Below, one piece after another: positions 30,389 through 40,191 of a stretch of 64,000 bases of DNA; the first letter of the stretch is position 1; the number at the start of each line of letters is the position of its first letter. The notes beneath the pieces are model-generated. The model ran no database searches, was not told where the DNA came from, and worked only from the letters and a program-made list of their open reading frames with translations. The translations under genes and the position numbers were made by a program. Source of the stretch: Pseudomonas prosekii (GTDB taxonomy: Bacteria > Pseudomonadota > Gammaproteobacteria > Pseudomonadales > Pseudomonadaceae); assembly GCF_900105155.1 (NCBI RefSeq), contig NZ_LT629762.1, positions 248,001 to 312,000 on the forward strand, in the 5' to 3' direction.

Positions 30389-31327
30389 TTAGCGAACTGG
30401 TGGCAGCGAGTTGGTGGTCACGTAGGCATCGGATTCCAGATACACCACGGCATCCCGACGACGACCGCCGAAAGTAGCTGCGAAACTGGCGAAGAACGCA
30501 CCGGCCAGCAGCGCAACGAACATCCACAACGCGGTCCAGGCAGCAATTTTGGCGGCGGTGTCGGCAGCTTGTTGAGCGGCAACCTTAGCGTCGGCAACGG
30601 CTTTCTGGGCACGGGCATAGACTTCGTCAACCCGGCGCTCGGCATCTGCCTGAGTCAGGTTGGTACGTTGGGCAACCAGTTGTGCGAGGTAGGTACGATC
30701 TTCCGGCGACAGGCCTTCATTGCTCAGGCTGCGCACGAAGATGCGGGTCACGGTGCCACGTGCAGCGTCATCGCTGACGGCAGCTGGACGATCATCGCGG
30801 AACAGGCTGTCGATGAAGTAACCGTACTGGTCGCTGTCAGTATTGGCAGCGGCTGTGCCTGCAGCTTGGGTCATTGCACTTGCGGCGCCACCGGCAACGC
30901 TTGCACCGGCCTGCACACCACCGCTGACGATGCTGCTGACCGAACCGACGATCAGCGTCGCGGCCACCAGAGTCGCCACACACCATGAGAGGAAGCCATG
31001 CGCGGTGTCGCGGAAATACACTTCATCGCCGTGCATGTTGGCCCATTTCACACGAAGACGACCGGCAATGTAGCCACCGAGCCCGGAAGCAATAATCTGC
31101 GTTGCGGCCAGCCAGACGATTGTGGAAATGCCCAGGCCCTTGGCGCTGACGCCCTCGTTGGCCCACGGTGAAACAGCCGAGAAGCCCAGACCGAAGCCGA
31201 GCAGCACCAGAATCAGCGATAACGCCGCTGCCGCAGCAGCCCCTGCGAAAATCGCGCCCCAGGACACGCCCGAGAGCGTGCTCGATTCATCTGCGGCAGC
31301 GTAATAACCCTCAGAAGATCTATTCAT
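30389..31327 (-). CDS. Membrane protein of unknown function (PhnA-like annotation in pseudomonads)
   Basis: 312 aa. Hydrophobic segments near residues 22-52, 65-88, 113-138 and 272-298. An extramembrane middle (about 160-265) contains an Ala-rich charged helix (DAERRVDEVYARAQKAVADAKVAAQQAADTAAK) that could form a coiled coil or amphipathic helix. Start ATG 31327. I recall similar proteins annotated PhnA-like or hypothetical; there is no evidence for an enzymatic role. Forms an operon with the 24-residue peptide. Confidence 0.75.
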   Translation of the reverse strand: MNRSSEGYYAAADESSTLSGVSWGAIFAGAAAAAALSLILVLLGFGLGFSAVSPWANEGVSAKGLGISTIVWLAATQIIASGLGGYIAGRLRVKWANMHGDEVYFRDTAHGFLSWCVATLVAATLIVGSVSSIVSGGVQAGASVAGGAASAMTQAAGTAAANTDSDQYGYFIDSLFRDDRPAAVSDDAARGTVTRIFVRSLSNEGLSPEDRTYLAQLVAQRTNLTQADAERRVDEVYARAQKAVADAKVAAQQAADTAAKIAAWTALWMFVALLAGAFFASFAATFGGRRRDAVVYLESDAYVTTNSLPPVR

Positions 31328-31696
31328 TATTGTTCAGCTCCAGGCATGAAAGATGGTGTTACAACTTGTTGTCAGGAGAGGAATTGCAGGCAGCGTGCCA
31401 GTCGTCCGAATTTAATAATTCGTTATAAATCATAAGGTTAAAAAATCAGATGTTCTGAAGACCATGCAATTTGCAAGAGTTGCTTAATATCAGCGGGTTT
31501 TATGCATTGGACGGCAAGCGCGAATCCGGTGTTAAGCGCCCTACTTGCGCTTGTAGCTTTTATTACCGCTTGGGGTCAGGCGAAACCTGCGCCCGCAGCT
31601 GATCTCCCAGCAACATGAAAGTTAATTTAATTAGCCGCGCGCATTTCTTGGCAAAATGCCCGCATTCTGTAACGAACCGCACAGCAGGCCGCCCTT
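31328..31696. other. Gene-free divergent promoter region
   Basis: AT-richer than its surroundings, especially 31408-31450. It must hold the promoters of the membrane-protein operon (leftward) and the two-component operon (rightward), but I see no convincing operator or RNA gene in it. Confidence 0.5.
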
Positions 31697-32380
31697 ATGA
31701 CGCGCATTTTGACCATCGAAGACGACGCCGTGACCGCCCGCGAGATTGTCGCTGAGTTGAGCAGCCACGGGCTCGACGTGGATTGGGTCGACAATGGCCG
31801 CGAAGGCCTGGCGCGCGCGGTCAGCGGCGATTACGACCTGATCACCCTCGACCGCATGTTGCCGGAGCTCGATGGTTTGGCCATCGTTACCACGCTGCGG
31901 ACCATGGGCGTGGCCACGCCGATCCTGATGATCAGCGCGCTGTCCGACGTTGATGAGCGCGTGCGCGGCTTGCGCGCCGGCGGCGACGATTACCTGACCA
32001 AGCCTTTCGCCACCGACGAAATGGCCGCGCGGGTCGAAGTGTTGCTGCGTCGGCAGAACACCGTCAGCGCCCAAGCCACCACGCTGCGGGTGGCGGACCT
32101 GGAACTGAATTTGATCAGCCACGAAGCGAGCCGCAACGGCGAATTGCTGACGTTGCTGCCGACCGAATACAAACTGCTCGAATTCCTCATGCGCAACACC
32201 GGGCAGATTCTGTCGCGGATGATGATTTTCGAGGAAGTCTGGGGTTATCACTTCGACCCCGGCACCAACCTGATCGACGTGCACATCGGCCGCTTGCGCA
32301 AGAAGATCGATCCGCCCGGCAATGTCCCGTTGATCCGCACCGTGCGAGGCTCGGGGTATGTCATTGCTGAACCCCTATAA
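31697..32380 (+). CDS. OmpR/PhoB-family response regulator
   Basis: 227 aa. Receiver domain with acidic pair Glu8-Asp9-Asp10, phospho-acceptor Asp52 (LITLDRMLP) and Lys102 (YLTKPF); winged-helix domain from about residue 130 ending in IRTVRGSGYVI. Close to the CzcR/CopR/QseB-type group. The kinase gene starts 23 bp before this stop, so the pair is translationally coupled. The signal is not known. Confidence 0.94.
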   Translation: MTRILTIEDDAVTAREIVAELSSHGLDVDWVDNGREGLARAVSGDYDLITLDRMLPELDGLAIVTTLRTMGVATPILMISALSDVDERVRGLRAGGDDYLTKPFATDEMAARVEVLLRRQNTVSAQATTLRVADLELNLISHEASRNGELLTLLPTEYKLLEFLMRNTGQILSRMMIFEEVWGYHFDPGTNLIDVHIGRLRKKIDPPGNVPLIRTVRGSGYVIAEPL

Positions 32381-33752
32381 AGGCTGGCGGTCCTCCAGCA
32401 GCCGATTGCTCGCGCTCTACAGTTCACTGTTTGTGGCGTGGAGCGCGATCCTCATGGGCGTCATGTATTACGAGGTTTCCGGCTACCTCGACAACCTCGC
32501 CAAGCACTCGTTGATGCAGCGCCAGCACTTGTTTTCACGCTTTCAGGGCGAGCAACTGGTAGACGCGCTCGGCGCCAGCATGATGTTTGATATTCGCGGC
32601 ATCGACGCCTATGGCTTGTTCGATGCCGAGCAGCGTTACCTCAGCGGCGCCCTGCGCGAGATCCCCGCGGAATTGCCGTTGGACGGGCGGATTCACATGC
32701 TCTCCAGTTGCGCCGAATCCGACGACCCGACCCTGCCCGCCGACAGTTGTGATGCAGTGGCCACGCGCACATTGGATGGGCGTTGGCTGGTGCTGGTGCG
32801 CGACAACGGTTCGCTGTTTGCTGTGACGCAAATCATCCTGCACGCGTTGTTCTGGGGGGTTTCGCTGACGATCCTGCCGGGCATCGCCGGCTGGCATCTG
32901 TTGCGCCGCCGGCCGCTGCGGCGGATCCGCGCGATCCAGGCCAGCGCCGAGGCCATCGTCGCCGGCGACCTGACCCATCGCTTGCCGCTGTCGAACCGCC
33001 GCGACGAACTGGACATGCTCGCCGCTATCGTCAACGCCATGCTCGAACGCATCGAACGCTTGATGAACGAAGTCAAAGGCGTGTGCGACAACATTGCCCA
33101 CGATCTGCGCACGCCCCTCACACGGCTGCGCGCTCAGCTGTACCGGATTCAGCAACAGGCCGACGACAGTTCGCCGCTGGTGCAGCAACTGGATTCGGTG
33201 CTGGCTGAGGCCGATACGCTGATGGCGCGCTTTCGTGGGTTGTTGCGGATTTCCGAACTGGAAGATCGGCAGCGGCGCTCGGGGTTTGTGCAGCTTGACC
33301 CGATGCCGTTGCTGCAGGAACTGCATGACTTTTATCTGCCATTGGCGGAAGAAGGCGAACTGGTTTTCCAGCTGCAACTGCCGGAGTCGCTGCCCTCATT
33401 GAACGGTGATCGCGCGTTGCTGTTTGAGGCGATTGCGAACCTGTTGAGCAACTCGATCAAATTCACGCCGCCGGGTGGCGAGGTGATTTTGCGTGGGTTG
33501 AATGAGGGCGGACATACGCGCATTGAAGTGTTGGATTCCGGACCGGGAATTGCGCTGGCGGAACGTGAAGCGGTGTTTCGACGCTTCTATCGCGCGGAGG
33601 GTGGCAATCAGCAGAGCGGGTTTGGCCTGGGATTATCGATCGTCGCGGCAATCGTCAGCCTGCACGGCTTCACCCTCGACGTCGGCACCAGCGAACGCGG
33701 CGGCGCACGCCTGGTGCTTGATTGCCGAGAAAACCTCATCGCCCAGACCTGA
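32358..33752 (+). CDS. Sensor histidine kinase partner
   Basis: 464 aa. Two membrane segments (about 20-40 and 158-180) bracket a periplasmic sensor of about 115 residues that contains two cysteines (SSCAES and ADSCDA), possibly a disulfide. HAMP (about 182-235), dimerisation helix with His248 in CDNIAHDLRTPLTRL, and an HATPase domain with NLLSNSIKF, DSGPGI and GFGLGLSIV follow. It would phosphorylate the regulator encoded just upstream. Confidence 0.93.
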   Translation: MSLLNPYKGWRSSSSRLLALYSSLFVAWSAILMGVMYYEVSGYLDNLAKHSLMQRQHLFSRFQGEQLVDALGASMMFDIRGIDAYGLFDAEQRYLSGALREIPAELPLDGRIHMLSSCAESDDPTLPADSCDAVATRTLDGRWLVLVRDNGSLFAVTQIILHALFWGVSLTILPGIAGWHLLRRRPLRRIRAIQASAEAIVAGDLTHRLPLSNRRDELDMLAAIVNAMLERIERLMNEVKGVCDNIAHDLRTPLTRLRAQLYRIQQQADDSSPLVQQLDSVLAEADTLMARFRGLLRISELEDRQRRSGFVQLDPMPLLQELHDFYLPLAEEGELVFQLQLPESLPSLNGDRALLFEAIANLLSNSIKFTPPGGEVILRGLNEGGHTRIEVLDSGPGIALAEREAVFRRFYRAEGGNQQSGFGLGLSIVAAIVSLHGFTLDVGTSERGGARLVLDCRENLIAQT

Positions 33753-33762
33753 CGAAACCGCC

Positions 33763-34524
33763 GTGGGAGCAAAGCTTGCTCGCGATGGCGGTCTGCCAGT
33801 TGAAAATTGTGGTGACTGACCCACCGCTATCGCGAGCAAGCTCAGCTCCCACAGGTTTTTTTGCTGAGTCCGGATTTGTGGCTTAACACCAATCCCTGTA
33901 GGAGTGAGCCTGCTCGCGATAGCAGTGGGTCAGGCATTTGGTGTCGGCTGATAGACCGCTATCGCGAGCAAGCTCAGCTCCTACAGGTTTTTTGGTTGGG
34001 ATAGGGATTGGTGGTTTTGCACCAATCTCTGTGGGAGCAAAGCTTGCTCGCGATTGCGGTAGGTCAGCCAGTTTGGCTTCAGCTGACAGACCGCTTTCGC
34101 GAGCAAGCTCTGCTCCTACAGGTTTTTTTGCTGGCGTCCGGATTTTTGGCTTAGCCCCAATCCCTGTAGGAGTGAGCCTGCTCGCGATGGCGGTCTGCCA
34201 GTTGAAAATTGTGGTGACTGACCCACCGCTATCGCGAGCAAGCTCAGCTCCCACAGGTTTTTTGGTTGGGATCGGGATTGGTGGTTTGCCACAAATCCCT
34301 GTGGGAGCGAGCTTGCTCGCGATAGCAGTGGGCCAGTCAATTTGGTGTTGGCTGATAGACCGCTATCGCGAGCAAGCTCAGCTCCTACAGGTTTTTTTGC
34401 TGGCATCGGGATTTGTGGTTGGGCACCAATCCCTGTGGGAGCAAAGCTTGCTCGCGATGGCAGTGGGTCAGCCAATTTGATGTCGGCTGATAGACCACTT
34501 TCGCGAGCAAGCTCTGCTCCTACA
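33763..34524. repeat. REP array of six forward/reverse pairs (12 units)
   Basis: Forward units begin at 33763, 33898, 34031, 34166, 34301 and 34435, a period of 133-135 bp; each is followed about 65 bp later by an inverted unit ending in CAGGTTTTTTTG. Spacers between pairs are themselves similar (for example GGGATTGGTGGTTTGCACC). The whole 780-bp gap between the kinase and SRPBCC genes is this array; no gene fits. Confidence 0.93.
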
Positions 34525-34532
34525 CGGGGGTT

Positions 34533-34943
34533 TTAGGCCGGGTAGTTCGCGCGCAGGGCTTCGAGGCCGCCCTTGTAGATGCCGTCGAACAGCGCTTCCA
34601 CTTCGGCATCGGTCACGCCTTTGGCGTTAAAACGACCGGACCACGTTACCCGCGCGCCCTGCCCTTGCGCTTCTACGCGCAATGTCGCCAGGTAATCGGT
34701 CGCCGGGAATGGCGCTTGTTCAATCGAGTAGCTGTAGGTTTTTGCCGCGTTGTCGAACGTTTGCAAACGCTCGACGACCACCGCGCCGTCCGCCGTTTGC
34801 AGGGTGCGCACGCGCCCGCCTTCACTCAGTTCACTCTTGGGAATGAACGGCAGCCAGTTCGGCAACGTGTCGAAGCCGCCGATCAATTGCCACACTTCGT
34901 CGGCCGAAGCCGGGATGTCGATAAATGCTGATGCAGTTGCCAT
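34533..34943 (-). CDS. SRPBCC-family (polyketide cyclase/START-like) protein
   Basis: 136 aa. Opens with the family pattern of a helix-grip fold (IDIPASADEVWQLIGGFDTLPNWLPFI) and ends with the long C-terminal helix (VEALFDGIYKGGLEALRANY). It binds small hydrophobic ligands in relatives; role here unknown. It follows the SDR and aldo/keto reductase genes on the same strand, 28 bp after the SDR, so probably belongs to that operon. A frame extension to 35231 is rejected as antisense to nothing conserved. Confidence 0.85.
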   Translation of the reverse strand: MATASAFIDIPASADEVWQLIGGFDTLPNWLPFIPKSELSEGGRVRTLQTADGAVVVERLQTFDNAAKTYSYSIEQAPFPATDYLATLRVEAQGQGARVTWSGRFNAKGVTDAEVEALFDGIYKGGLEALRANYPA

Positions 34944-34971
34944 AAATGATTTCTCTCGATGAATTCGGGGT

Positions 34972-35769
34972 TCAGATTGCCATGCTGTCGACGACGCCGC
35001 CATCAACGCGCAACGCAGCGCCAGTGGTTGCCGAGGACAGAGGCGATGCAATGTAAGCGACCAGATTCGCCACTTCGGCGACGTCCGCGACGCGCTGGAT
35101 GATCGAGCTTGGCCGCGCCTTGCGGACAAAAGCGTCGGCCTCTTCGCGGGCGCTGCGGCCGGATTCGGCGGTGGCGTCCTTGAGCATTTCTTCCAGACCA
35201 TCCGTGAACGTCGGGCCAGGCAAAATCGCATTGACCGTCACACCAGTGCCCGCCAGGCGTTTGGCCAAGCCATGCGACACCGCCAGGTTGGCGCTTTTGG
35301 TCACGCCGTAGTTGATCATGTCCGCCGGGATCGCCACGCCGGATTCCGAGGACAGGAAGATCACCCGGCCCCAGCCGTTGTTGACCATCTGCGGCGTGTA
35401 ATGCCGCGCCAGTCGGACGCCAGAGATCACGTTGACTTCATAGAAGCGCGTCCATTCGCTGTCCGGCGCGTCGAAGAAGTCCACCTCGTTGAAGATCCCG
35501 AGGTTGTTGACCAGGATGTCGGCGTGCGGTTCGGCGGCGAAGAGTTTTTCGGCGCCTTCGGCAGTGCCGAGGTCGGCGGTCAGGCTCCGCAATTGCGCGC
35601 CCGGCACGTCGTGGAGAATGCTCGCCAACGCCTGCTCAACCTTGGCCGAGTCGCGGCCGATCACCACCACCGTCGCGCCGGATTCGGCCAGCGCCTTGCT
35701 GATGCCCAAGCCAATGCCAGCGGTGCTGCCGCTGACAATCGCGAGTTTTCCAGTCAGATCAATTTTCAT
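34972..35769 (-). CDS. Short-chain dehydrogenase/reductase
   Basis: 265 aa classical SDR: cofactor motif GSTAGIGLG near residues 14-22, NNLG, catalytic SSESG Ser and YGVTK Tyr/Lys, and the C-terminal VDGGVVDSM. Conserved Arg after the TGxxxGxG region (GRDSAKV) suggests NADP(H). ATG 35769 has GGAGC nine bases upstream. Two bases separate it from the aldo/keto reductase stop. Substrate unknown. Confidence 0.9.
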   Translation of the reverse strand: MKIDLTGKLAIVSGSTAGIGLGISKALAESGATVVVIGRDSAKVEQALASILHDVPGAQLRSLTADLGTAEGAEKLFAAEPHADILVNNLGIFNEVDFFDAPDSEWTRFYEVNVISGVRLARHYTPQMVNNGWGRVIFLSSESGVAIPADMINYGVTKSANLAVSHGLAKRLAGTGVTVNAILPGPTFTDGLEEMLKDATAESGRSAREEADAFVRKARPSSIIQRVADVAEVANLVAYIASPLSSATTGAALRVDGGVVDSMAI

Positions 35770-35771
35770 GC

Positions 35772-36788
35772 TCAAGCTCCAATGATCGGCAGTGGCGCGC
35801 GTTCGGAAATCAGCTTCGAATCACGCAGTGCCTGCCAGAACGCTGCAGGAATCACTTCGTTCAACGCCGCGACATCTTCGGCAATTCGCTCGGGACGGCT
35901 GGCCCCAGGAATCACCGCAGCGACCGCCGGGTTCGCCAGGGAAAACTGCAACGCCGCCGCTTTGATGCTGACGCCGTGAGCCGCGGCGATGCGCTTGATT
36001 TGCTCGACTTTGTTGATAATCGCCGGGCTGGCTTGCTGGTACTCAAAGTGCGCACCGCCGGCGAGGATGCCCGAGCTGTACGGACCGCCGACGACGATTT
36101 CAACGTTTTGCGCCAGTGCCGACTCCATCAAACGCTGCAACGCGCGGTCGTGGTCGAGCAACGTGTAGCGGCCGGCCAAGAGGAAACCGTCCGGCTGCGC
36201 TTCGGTCAGGTCGAGGGTCAGTTCGCAAGGTTCGACCTTGTTCACGCCCAGACCCCAGCCCTTGATCACGCCTTCTTCACGCAAACGGGTGAGCACTTTG
36301 AACGCGCCGGTGCGCGCCTGATTGAAGTATTCCAGCCACTGATCACCGTAGAAATCCTGGGCGATGTCGTGAATCCAGACAATGTCGAGGCGATCGGTTT
36401 GCAGACGCTTGAGGCTGTCTTCAATCGAACGCAGGGTCGCGTCGGCGCTGTAGTCGTTGACGATTTTGTTCGGCCGGCCGTGTTCGAACACGCCGCTCTT
36501 CTCGCCCAGATCGCGCGATGCGGTGTCTTCGATTTCATCGAGAATTACCCGGCCAACCTTGCTGCTGAGCACGTAGTCGTCGCGGTTGTACTGGGCCAAT
36601 GCGGCGCCCAAGCGAATTTCCGAGAGGCCCGAACCGTAGAACGGCGCGGTGTCGAAGTAGCGCACGCCAGCATCCCAGGCAGCGTGCACGGTGGCTTGCG
36701 CTTCTTCTTCAGGGATGGCGCGGAACATGTTGCCGAGTGGTGCGGTGCCGAAACCCAGCGCGCCGGGCAGTTTGTCTTTCAAGCTCAT
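35772..36788 (-). CDS. Aldo/keto reductase (D-threo-aldose/pyridoxal dehydrogenase-like)
   Basis: 338-aa TIM-barrel oxidoreductase. Tetrad residues are visible as Asp and Tyr in YFDTAPFYGSG, Lys in SSKVGR and His in WIHDI; the PGASRPER segment binds NADP(H). The pattern resembles the L-fucose/D-threo-aldose and pyridoxal 4-dehydrogenase group. GAGGAA precedes ATG 36788. First gene of the AKR-SDR-SRPBCC operon, divergent from the LysR gene that likely controls it. Confidence 0.9.
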   Translation of the reverse strand: MSLKDKLPGALGFGTAPLGNMFRAIPEEEAQATVHAAWDAGVRYFDTAPFYGSGLSEIRLGAALAQYNRDDYVLSSKVGRVILDEIEDTASRDLGEKSGVFEHGRPNKIVNDYSADATLRSIEDSLKRLQTDRLDIVWIHDIAQDFYGDQWLEYFNQARTGAFKVLTRLREEGVIKGWGLGVNKVEPCELTLDLTEAQPDGFLLAGRYTLLDHDRALQRLMESALAQNVEIVVGGPYSSGILAGGAHFEYQQASPAIINKVEQIKRIAAAHGVSIKAAALQFSLANPAVAAVIPGASRPERIAEDVAALNEVIPAAFWQALRDSKLISERAPLPIIGA

Positions 36789-36903
36789 GGGTGATTCCTC
36801 TGTGTTGAGGGTCAGCTCTTGTGACCGTTGAGCCGATCGTAGATTGCGAGAGTCGGACCGTCCAAGACATAATGCGCAGCACTTGAGTCCCCAGAGGTCT
36901 GAC

Positions 36904-37806
36904 ATGATCGACATCCGCCAATTGCGCTACTTCGTCGCCGTCGCCGAGGAAGAACACGTCGGTCGCGCCGCCGAACGTTTGCACATTTCGCAATCGCCGC
37001 TGAGTCGGCAGATCGCTCAACTCGAAGAGCGTTTGGGCCTGACGCTGTTCGAACGCAGCCAGCAGCGCATCCGCTTGACCCGCGACGGCCAGACTTTTCT
37101 CGCCGAAACTCGCGCCTTGCTGACCCACGCCAACCGCCTCGAATCCTTGGGCAAACGCCTGGGTCGTGGCGAAGAAGGCGGTTTGTGCATCGGCTATATC
37201 GAGAACGCCATGCACGCCGGCGTGCTGCCGAATGCGTTGCGCGTGTTGCGCGTGGATCGGCCCAATGTGCACGTCGCGTTGTACAACCTCAGCTCCGCCG
37301 AACAACTCGAAGGCCTACGCCAGCGTAGTCTGGATATCGCTTTGGTCAGTGAACCGCCCGTCGCCGATGACCCGGATTTGTTGGGTTTTCAGGTACTGGA
37401 CGACCCGATGCTGCTGGCATTGCCGGAGCATCATCCGTTGGCGCAGCAGCCAACTTTGCGCGCGGAAGACCTCGCTGATCAGGAATGGATTGGCGTGCAG
37501 CATCGGCAAAATTGTGCGAGCCGCGAAGACTTTATCAGCGCCTGTATCCGCGCCGGTTTTACCCCGGATATTCGTATGGAAGCGACCGAGCCGTTTACCG
37601 CGCTGGGGCTGGTGGCGTCGGGGCTGGGGATCGCGATGATTCAGAAAGGCTTGAGCCGCAACGCCCCGCCGGGCGTAGTGTTGCGAGACGTGCCGTGGAT
37701 TTCGTTCACCACACCCTTGTGGGCGGCATGGCACCGGATCAACCTGCGACCGCTGGTGGAAACGTTCCGCAAAGTGCTGACTGAACCGGTTTCGTCGACC
37801 GACTGA
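36904..37806 (+). CDS. LysR-family transcriptional regulator
   Basis: 300 aa with standard helix-turn-helix (LRYFVAVAEEEHVGRAAERLHISQSPLSRQI) and a substrate-binding domain of the BenM/CatR-like kind. Divergent from the aldo/keto reductase operon across 115 bp, the usual place of a LysR target. ATG 36904 is the conserved start. Confidence 0.92.
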   Translation: MIDIRQLRYFVAVAEEEHVGRAAERLHISQSPLSRQIAQLEERLGLTLFERSQQRIRLTRDGQTFLAETRALLTHANRLESLGKRLGRGEEGGLCIGYIENAMHAGVLPNALRVLRVDRPNVHVALYNLSSAEQLEGLRQRSLDIALVSEPPVADDPDLLGFQVLDDPMLLALPEHHPLAQQPTLRAEDLADQEWIGVQHRQNCASREDFISACIRAGFTPDIRMEATEPFTALGLVASGLGIAMIQKGLSRNAPPGVVLRDVPWISFTTPLWAAWHRINLRPLVETFRKVLTEPVSSTD

Positions 37807-37841
37807 TCAACATGAAGCCTGCGTCCCTGCGAAGATCCCTC

Positions 37842-38201
37842 GTAGGAGCCGAGCTTGCTCGCGAAAGCGGTGGGTCAGTGACATAAAACTGGCTGACCCA
37901 CCGCCATCGCGAGCAAGCTCGGCTCCCACAAGGATGGGCGGCACCACACCAATTTCGCTACTCACAAAAATCCCCTTGTAGGAGTGAGCCTGCTCGCGAA
38001 AGCGGTGGGTCAGTGACATCAAACTGGCTGACCCACCGCCATCGCGAGCAAGCTCGGCTCCCACAAGGATGGGTGGCACCACACCAATTTCGCTACTCAC
38101 AAAAATCCCCTTGTAGGAGTGAGCTTGCTCGCGAACGCGGTGGGTCAGTGACATTAAACCGGCTGACCCACCGCCATCGCGAGCAGGCTCACTCCTACAG
38201 G
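37842..38201. repeat. REP array of three pairs (6 units)
   Basis: Forward units begin at 37842, 37978 and 38113 (period 135-136 bp), each with an inverted mate. The inter-pair spacer GGCACCACACCAATTTCGCT is repeated nearly exactly. Nothing else occupies 37807-38213. Confidence 0.93.
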
Positions 38202-38213
38202 GGGAACGTCGAT

Positions 38214-39152
38214 TCAGTGAATCGCGACCGGGTTGATGTTGACCTGGGTCGAGCCTTTGTACAGCGGCTGGCCGAGGACGAACATGAACTCCCAGGCCTT
38301 GTCTTTGACCAGCGCGCGGCTGTCGATCAACTCGAGGTTATAGATGCCGTTCTTGGCGAGCATGTACTGGTTGACCGGGAATTCCTGGCCGTCTTTCGCC
38401 GGGTAGATCTCCGACGCCCAGGTGTCCCCGCCGAACGCGACGATCTGTTTGTCGACCAGCCATTTCGCGGCAGCCATGCCGATGCCCGGCTCGACGGCGA
38501 GGAATTTTTTGTCGTCCTTGCCGAGCAGTTCCAGCCAACCGGTGTTGAACAACACCACATCGCCCTTCTGGATGGTCACGCCTTGCAGGTCGAGAGCTTT
38601 CTGGATATCGGCGACGCTGAATTCGGTTTTTTCCGGGACGATTGGCGTGCCGTACACGGCGGTCATGTCCAGCACCACGCCACGGGTGACAATCGGCGGC
38701 ACCTTCTCGATGCCGAGTTTTTTCACGCCTTCGACGGTGACGAAATCGGCGGCGCGGTTGCCGTTGTAGTAGACGTAATCGATGCCGATATGGCCGATAC
38801 CGTTGAGCTGCGTGCCGACGCCGGTCCAGCCGACCACCAGCTCATCGTTGAAAGTGAATTTGTTCGGCCCCATCGTCGTGCCGCCGGCCTCGCCCGGCTG
38901 GACGTTGGTCAGGTTGAAACTGCGATGACGGAAGGCTGGCAGCGTTTTGTCGATCGGCACGGCGAGCGGATAGGTTTTGCCGGTCTTGATCAGTTTGGCG
39001 GCGTTGAGCACCGAGTCGGCGTTCAACAGATTCAGCGCACCGATTTCGTCGTCAGCACCGTATTTTGACGGGTACCATTTTTCGGCATCGGCGGCATGGG
39101 CGGCGCTGAACGAGAAGAGCAAGGTGAATGGCAGGATCAAACGATTGAGCAT
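38214..39152 (-). CDS. Periplasmic cyclase-family hydrolase (kynurenine formamidase fold)
   Basis: 312 aa with a signal peptide cleaved near AHA|AD (residue 20). Matches the PF04199 cyclase family: the metal region that is HxGTHxDxPxH in formamidases reads VGTQLNGIGHIG here, so two positions (His to Gln, Asp to Asn) differ; WASEIYP and FNTGWLELLG are also family-like. Long bacterial members have this GTQ form. Substrate unknown. ATG 39152 follows GGGACGCCCCC. Confidence 0.85.
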   Translation of the reverse strand: MLNRLILPFTLLFSFSAAHAADAEKWYPSKYGADDEIGALNLLNADSVLNAAKLIKTGKTYPLAVPIDKTLPAFRHRSFNLTNVQPGEAGGTTMGPNKFTFNDELVVGWTGVGTQLNGIGHIGIDYVYYNGNRAADFVTVEGVKKLGIEKVPPIVTRGVVLDMTAVYGTPIVPEKTEFSVADIQKALDLQGVTIQKGDVVLFNTGWLELLGKDDKKFLAVEPGIGMAAAKWLVDKQIVAFGGDTWASEIYPAKDGQEFPVNQYMLAKNGIYNLELIDSRALVKDKAWEFMFVLGQPLYKGSTQVNINPVAIH

Positions 39153-39266
39153 GGGGGCGTCCCTGTGGGTTGGCAGTGACCCCACGGTACGCAGCCCGCC
39201 TGTGCGGAAACAGACAGGCGCGGGCAATACATTTGTTCCGGATACTCACGAGTGCTCTGGTTGTCG

Positions 39267-39376
39267 CGTGGGAGCATGGCTTGCCCGCGAATGCCGTGGT
39301 TGTCTTGTGGGAGCATGGCTTGCCCGCGATAGCGATTTCAGCAACGCCATCGCGGGCAAGCCATGCTCCCACAAGA
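39267..39376. repeat. REP-like cluster of a different subtype (three units)
   Basis: Two direct forward units GTGGGAGCATGGCTTGCCCG (about 39268 and 39308) and one inverted unit ending near 39374. Occupies the gap between the cyclase and HAD genes. Confidence 0.88.
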
Positions 39377-39417
39377 CAAGGATCAGCCAGCGTGGTGGCG
39401 AATCAATGCAATGTCGG

Positions 39418-40086
39418 TCAAGTCGGCTGCAAGCGCAGTCGGCCATCCGCATCTACGACGACTTCGACCGCATCGTAACTGGCCAATGTCGCGTGCGGCG
39501 TTTCCAGCGGATGCTCGTGAGTCGAGGTGATCACCAACACATCAGCGCCAGCCGCTTCCGCCGCTTGAATACCCACGGTCGCATCTTCGAAAATCAGGCA
39601 TTCGGTCACGTCCACGCCCAACCGCTGAGCGGCCAGCCGATAACCCGCAGGATCAGGCTTGCCGGCCTTCACGTCCTCGGCCGTGACCATCATTGCCGGC
39701 TCGGGAATCCCCGCCGCCGCCATCCGCCGCAACGCCAAAGCCCTCGGTGCCGACGTCACGATTGCCCACTGCTGCGCAGGCAAGGTTTTGAGGAATTTCG
39801 CCGCGTTGGCGACTTCGACAATGCCTTCTACGTCCTCGACTTCCGCTTCGGTGATAAACCTTGCCTCGGCTTCTGCATCAATTCCGGGCAAGGCCTGGCG
39901 ATTGATCGTATCGATGGCGCGCGCACCGTGGATGGTCGGCAAAAACGTCACAACGTCGAGGCCGTGACGCTCGGCCCACGCGGCCCAGACGCGCTCGGCG
40001 GCGGCGATGGAGTTGAGCACGGTGCCGTCCATGTCGAACAGAAACGCGCGGTATGAGGTGTTGAAAACAGATTTTTGAGCAGACAA
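39418..40086 (-). CDS. HAD-superfamily phosphatase (sugar/glycerol phosphate type)
   Basis: 222 aa. Motif I is FLFDMDGT with nucleophile Asp18 and Asp20; motif II is VTSAPR, Lys of motif III is in AGKPDP and motif IV is FEDATVG. A small helical cap makes it like GPP1/DOG-type sugar-phosphate phosphatases. Start is a TTG at 40086 with AGGAAG seven bases before; it gives MSAQKSVFN, which matches my memory of relatives. Substrate unknown. Confidence 0.88.
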   Translation of the reverse strand: MSAQKSVFNTSYRAFLFDMDGTVLNSIAAAERVWAAWAERHGLDVVTFLPTIHGARAIDTINRQALPGIDAEAEARFITEAEVEDVEGIVEVANAAKFLKTLPAQQWAIVTSAPRALALRRMAAAGIPEPAMMVTAEDVKAGKPDPAGYRLAAQRLGVDVTECLIFEDATVGIQAAEAAGADVLVITSTHEHPLETPHATLASYDAVEVVVDADGRLRLQPT

Positions 40087-40191
40087 AAGACAACTTCCTA
40101 TCGGGCCGGACCAGTGCGGCAATGTAGCACCGCAGGTCGGCCGCAATCGACTGTGTAGAGGGTAAATCGCCGTACAGGCTAAAGCGTCGGT

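Noticed and set aside
33763..34524. Array of REP units considered as a CRISPR or an integron attC array
   Set aside because: Units alternate in orientation, are imperfect palindromes typical of pseudomonad BIMEs and have no cas or integrase gene near.
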